A stretch of DNA of 9,161 nt, from assembly GCA_028683995.1 (NCBI GenBank), contig JAQUGU010000057.1, forward strand, positions 1 through 9,161. Reading direction: 5' to 3'. The notes beneath the pieces were generated by a model. The model had not been told where the DNA came from. It searched no databases and saw only the letters and a list, made by a program, of their open reading frames with translations. Shown piece after piece: positions 6,977 through 9,161 of this stretch (position 1 is its first letter; each line of letters opens with the position of its first letter). The stretch is from Syntrophomonadaceae bacterium. GTDB lineage: Bacteria > Bacillota > Syntrophomonadia > Syntrophomonadales > Syntrophomonadaceae. A program made the position numbers and the translations under genes.

Positions 6977-7035
6977 GGATGAAATACTTCGTATTTCTCG
7001 TTATTTTGTAGGGAACGGCCCCCGTGCCGTTCCGC
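6977..7035 (+). repeat. Composite two-hairpin repeat, copy C
   Basis: Hairpin 1 is GAAATAC (6981-6987), loop TTC, GTATTTC (6991-6997), a perfect 7-bp stem. The linker TCGTTATTTT follows, then the GTAGGG hairpin (stems 7012-7019 and 7026-7033). It starts 25 bases after the wecB stop. This is the tidiest example of the two-hairpin layout. Confidence 0.85.
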
Positions 7036-7095
7036 GCCCTTTCGCTCCAGTGCAGGTGATAATTCCCCTGTCACCCCCCGAACCGTCCGAGAGTT

Positions 7096-7125
7096 TTGAC
7101 AAGCATTGCCTGGATACATTATATT
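7096..7125 (+). promoter_or_regulatory. Sigma-A-type promoter for the phosphohexomutase gene
   Basis: A consensus -35 TTGACA (7096-7101) is followed after 18 bases by TATATT (7120-7125), or after 17 by TTATAT. Transcription would start near 7132, leaving a leader of about 50 bases that carries the AGGAGG site. This suggests the gene is expressed independently of wecB. Confidence 0.65.
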
Positions 7126-7170
7126 ATGGTTGAGATGGTAAAAAGCGCTTGACTTAATTACAGCTCTTTA

Positions 7171-7176
7171 AGGAGG
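7171..7176 (+). promoter_or_regulatory. Ribosome binding site deciding the start codon
   Basis: AGGAGG sits 6 bases before ATG 7183 but only 3 before the in-frame TTG at 7180. The spacing favours the ATG. Confidence 0.85.
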
Positions 7177-7182
7177 ATATTG

Positions 7183-8604
7183 ATGGCGCCGATTAAGTTT
7201 GGAACCGATGGTTGGCGGGCTATTATTGCCCGGGATTTTACTTTTGAGAACTGCCGGATGGTCACTCAGGGATTGGCCAGTTATATAAACTACAGTAATT
7301 TAACGAAAAAAGGTATTGTTATAGGTTATGACAACCGTTTTATGTCCGAGGATTTTGCCCGGGAATGTGCCCGGGTGTTGGCGGGTAACGGGATCAAGGT
7401 CTTTTTTCTGAAAAAGGTCAGCCCTACCCCGGTTACGGCCTTCGCGGTACGGGAAAAAGAAGCGGGCGGAGGGATTATGATTACTGCCAGCCATAATCCC
7501 CATTATTATTCCGGAATCAAGTTTATACCGGAATATGCCGGCCCGGCTCTTCCTGATGTGACCGATGCTATAGAGAATGAGATCAACCGGGTTATTAATG
7601 AGGGGAAAATATATGAGCTTAATCTTTCTGAGGCAGCTCAATTAGGTCTATTTGAGGAATGGGAGATAGACCACGAGTACAGCAGCCATTTGCTGGAAGT
7701 GGTACGGGGCGAATTCATAAGCGCAAAACCTTTGAAAGTGGTTATAAACCCCATGTTTGGCGCTGGGATTGGTTATCTTGATCAGATGCTGGGTGATTTG
7801 GGCTGTGAAACACGGACTATTAACAACTACCGGGACGCCTTATTTGGAGGCGCTCTGCCTGAGCCTACCGAAAATAATCTGTCGGATTTAAGAAGGGCGG
7901 TACTGGCCTATGAAGCTGACCTGGGCCTGGCCCTGGATGGAGATGCCGACCGCTTTGGAATTATTGATAAAAATGGAGAATTCGTGAGTGCCAACCGCTT
8001 TATGAGTATTCTGCTGGATCACCTGCTAAGAACCCGTATTTTCCGGGGACCGGTGTGTCGGAGTCTGGCTACTACCCATATGCTGGACCGGATTGCCCGC
8101 AAAAACGGCTTAAGTGTCATTGAAACCCCGGTAGGTTTTAAGTATATCGGCCAGGCCCTGCGGGATAAGGCCTGTATGCTGGGTGGGGAGGAAAGCGGGG
8201 GACTCAGTATTTTCGGTCATATCCCGGAAAAGGATGGGATTCTGGCCTGTCTGTTGGCGGCGGAAATAGTAGCTTATTCCGGGGAAAGTCTGGAAAGATT
8301 AAGTGATAAACTGGTAAAGGAATACGGCCAGGTAATCAGTCGCCGGGTGGATATAGAAGTAAGCGAAGCAGAAAAGGAATTAGTACTGGATAAGATAGCC
8401 TATTACAGCCCCAAAGCGGTAGCCGGCCTGAAGGTGGAAACACTCAGCCGGGTAGAGGGCAGCAAGATGGTGCTGGAAGACGGTTCCTGGGTGCTAATCC
8501 GTCCTTCCGGAACCGAACCCCTTTTCAGGGTTTATGTCGAAGCCAGTGATAAGGGTATGGTGGAGGCCATTCAGGAAGAAGTATGTAGAAATCTATTTAA
8601 TTAA
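7183..8604 (+). CDS. Phosphoglucomutase/phosphomannomutase-family phosphohexomutase
   Basis: A 473-residue cytoplasmic enzyme that moves phosphate between C6 and C1 of a hexose phosphate, feeding nucleotide-sugar synthesis. All four family loops are intact: the phosphoserine loop TASHNP with S103, the magnesium loop DGDADR with D252, D254 and D256, the sugar loop GGEESGG (334-340), and the phosphate-binding loop RPSGTEP (440-446). The start KFGTDGWRAIIARDFTFEN is typical of the bacterial PGM/PMM group. The length is slightly above the roughly 445 residues of GlmM, and the sequence after TASHNP (HYYSGIKF) lacks the usual GlmM DNGIK, so glucose- or mannose-phosphate is favoured over glucosamine-phosphate. 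Motifs alone do not settle substrate. The start is set by the AGGAGG at 7171. With wecB next door, a role in wall or surface polysaccharide is likely. Confidence 0.93.
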   Translation: MAPIKFGTDGWRAIIARDFTFENCRMVTQGLASYINYSNLTKKGIVIGYDNRFMSEDFARECARVLAGNGIKVFFLKKVSPTPVTAFAVREKEAGGGIMITASHNPHYYSGIKFIPEYAGPALPDVTDAIENEINRVINEGKIYELNLSEAAQLGLFEEWEIDHEYSSHLLEVVRGEFISAKPLKVVINPMFGAGIGYLDQMLGDLGCETRTINNYRDALFGGALPEPTENNLSDLRRAVLAYEADLGLALDGDADRFGIIDKNGEFVSANRFMSILLDHLLRTRIFRGPVCRSLATTHMLDRIARKNGLSVIETPVGFKYIGQALRDKACMLGGEESGGLSIFGHIPEKDGILACLLAAEIVAYSGESLERLSDKLVKEYGQVISRRVDIEVSEAEKELVLDKIAYYSPKAVAGLKVETLSRVEGSKMVLEDGSWVLIRPSGTEPLFRVYVEASDKGMVEAIQEEVCRNLFN

Positions 8605-8607
8605 GAA

Positions 8608-8673
8608 TTATCGTTAAAATGCTTCGCATTTATCGTTATGTTTGTAGGGAACGGCCCCCGTGCCGTTCCGCCG
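8608..8673 (+). repeat. Composite two-hairpin repeat, copy D
   Basis: Hairpin 1 is AAATGC (8617-8622), loop TTC, GCATTT (8626-8631), flanked on both sides by the direct repeat TTATCGTTA (8608-8616 and 8630-8638). The GTAGGG hairpin (8644-8673) follows. Compared with copy C the stem changes A-T to G-C next to the loop yet still pairs. The element begins 4 bases after the phosphohexomutase stop. Confidence 0.85.
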
Positions 8674-8721
8674 TGTTGCGCCGATACCCGCACGGAGAAC
8701 TCACAGACCAATCGAATTAAA

Positions 8722-8743
8722 CGGGGAATAGACGCGGACTCAC
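8722..8743 (+). repeat. GGGAATRGACGCGG dispersed motif, copy 2
   Basis: Matches 2151-2172 at 18 of 22 positions. It lies about 50 bases before degS. The nearby TTGATA (8745-8750) has no convincing -10 partner, so no degS promoter is called. Confidence 0.5.
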
Positions 8744-8790
8744 TGTTGATAGCAATTTCATGTATTTGGGCATAGGGGAAAGGATTGGGT

Positions 8791-9161
8791 ATGGAGAGCG
8801 ATAATCAATACATAAACGATGAGGAGCAGCCGGAACAACTGACTCGGCTGGACCGTGTTTTAAGTCAGGTATTGGATACCCTGGAACATGGCCGGGACGA
8901 TATATTTGACATCGCCCAGGATTGCCATGAAATTGAAGTTGCTCTGCAAACAGAACTGGAAGAAGTTAACCTGCAAACCCGGCAGGTTATCATGGAAGTA
9001 GACCATTTCGAAAAACTGGAACGCTACGCTCGTCTGCGGCTTATAGATGTAAGCCGCGATTTTCGTTCTTACTCCCAGGAGCATATCCAGGAAGCCTATG
9101 AACAGGCCCGCGAGATGCAGCTTAAATTAATTGACTTGCGGCAACAAGAAGTTTACCTGCG
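8791..9161 (+). CDS. degS: DegS-type sensor histidine kinase, N-terminal part (3' truncated by window)
   Basis: The first 123 codons of a soluble sensor kinase. In Bacillus, DegS phosphorylates DegU to control secreted enzymes, motility and competence. There is no signal peptide or membrane segment; the region is acidic and heptad-like, fitting the DegS coiled-coil sensor domain. The strongest match is VSRDFRSYSQEHIQEAYEQA followed by REMQLKLIDLRQQEVYLR, which aligns without gaps to the B. subtilis segment beginning VSRNFHRFSEEEIRNAYEKA. ERYARLRLIDVS just before it also fits. The kinase core, including the phospho-accepting His, lies beyond the window. ATG 8791 has AAAGGA (8779-8784) upstream and an in-frame TAG at 8773; TTG 8785 is a less likely start. 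A degU gene would be expected downstream. Confidence 0.9.
   Translation, partial: MESDNQYINDEEQPEQLTRLDRVLSQVLDTLEHGRDDIFDIAQDCHEIEVALQTELEEVNLQTRQVIMEVDHFEKLERYARLRLIDVSRDFRSYSQEHIQEAYEQAREMQLKLIDLRQQEVYL

Larger units (their letters stand above)
6952..7182. other. 231-base spacer with composite repeat and promoter
   Basis: No gene. It opens with an AT-rich run (6951-6975) containing TTAATTTTGAATT, also found at 1069-1081. Composite repeat C, a GGTGA/TCACC inverted pair (7055-7059, 7071-7075), the promoter at 7096 and the ribosome binding site at 7171 follow. CCTGTCACC (7067-7075) is the reverse complement of GGTGACAGG at 5644-5652 beside the palindrome. Confidence 0.7.

Noticed and set aside
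7008..7035. GTAGGG hairpins as ordinary intrinsic terminators
   Set aside because: No T-run follows the stem on either strand at the copies examined.
7180..7182. TTG as start of the phosphohexomutase
   Set aside because: It is only 3 bases from AGGAGG, while ATG 7183 has the better 6-base spacing.
1301..8673. CRISPR array
   Set aside because: The repeats are kilobases apart or irregularly spaced, one is inverted and there are no uniform spacers.

Overview
The window reads as a chromosomal segment of a Gram-positive, Clostridia-type bacterium (perhaps Peptococcaceae-like). The reasons are a DegS-type sensor kinase at the right edge, a secreted protease carrying three SLH surface-layer domains, strong AGGAGG-type ribosome binding sites, moderate GC content, and repeat-rich spacers. 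The genus cannot be fixed from the sequence alone. All six genes lie on the + strand.

Layout: (1) The C-terminal third of an RND-family efflux pump, cut by the left edge. (2) A 612-base spacer packed with inverted repeats. (3) A TetR/AcrR-type repressor, possibly controlling the pump. (4) A 308-base repeat-bearing spacer. (5) A 1062-residue SLH-anchored subtilisin-family (S8) protease with an intact catalytic set and an unusually long segment between the catalytic Asp and His. (6) A perfect 62-base palindrome just after the protease stop. (7) A UDP-GlcNAc 2-epimerase (WecB/MnaA). (8) A 231-base spacer with a repeat and a good promoter. (9) A phosphoglucomutase/phosphomannomutase-family enzyme. 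(10) A further repeat-bearing spacer. (11) The first 123 codons of degS, cut by the right edge.

The genes fit a cell-envelope theme: an exporter with a regulator, a surface-anchored protease, two enzymes that make activated sugars for wall polymers, and a sensor kinase of the DegS class, which controls exoenzymes in Bacillus. One plausible link is that WecB makes UDP-ManNAc, a precursor of the secondary wall polymers that SLH domains bind.

The least ordinary feature is the spacer DNA. Six copies of a hairpin element (GTAG, then an 8-bp stem and 6-nt loop) occur in four of the spacers. Four copies share one stem sequence; two have different stems that still pair, so the fold rather than the sequence is kept. 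In three copies a second small hairpin and a TCGTTAT spacer lie just upstream, giving a two-hairpin composite. Two of these composites start at or within about 30 bases of the stop codon of the gene before them. No tRNA, rRNA, CRISPR array, transposase or complete insertion sequence was seen.
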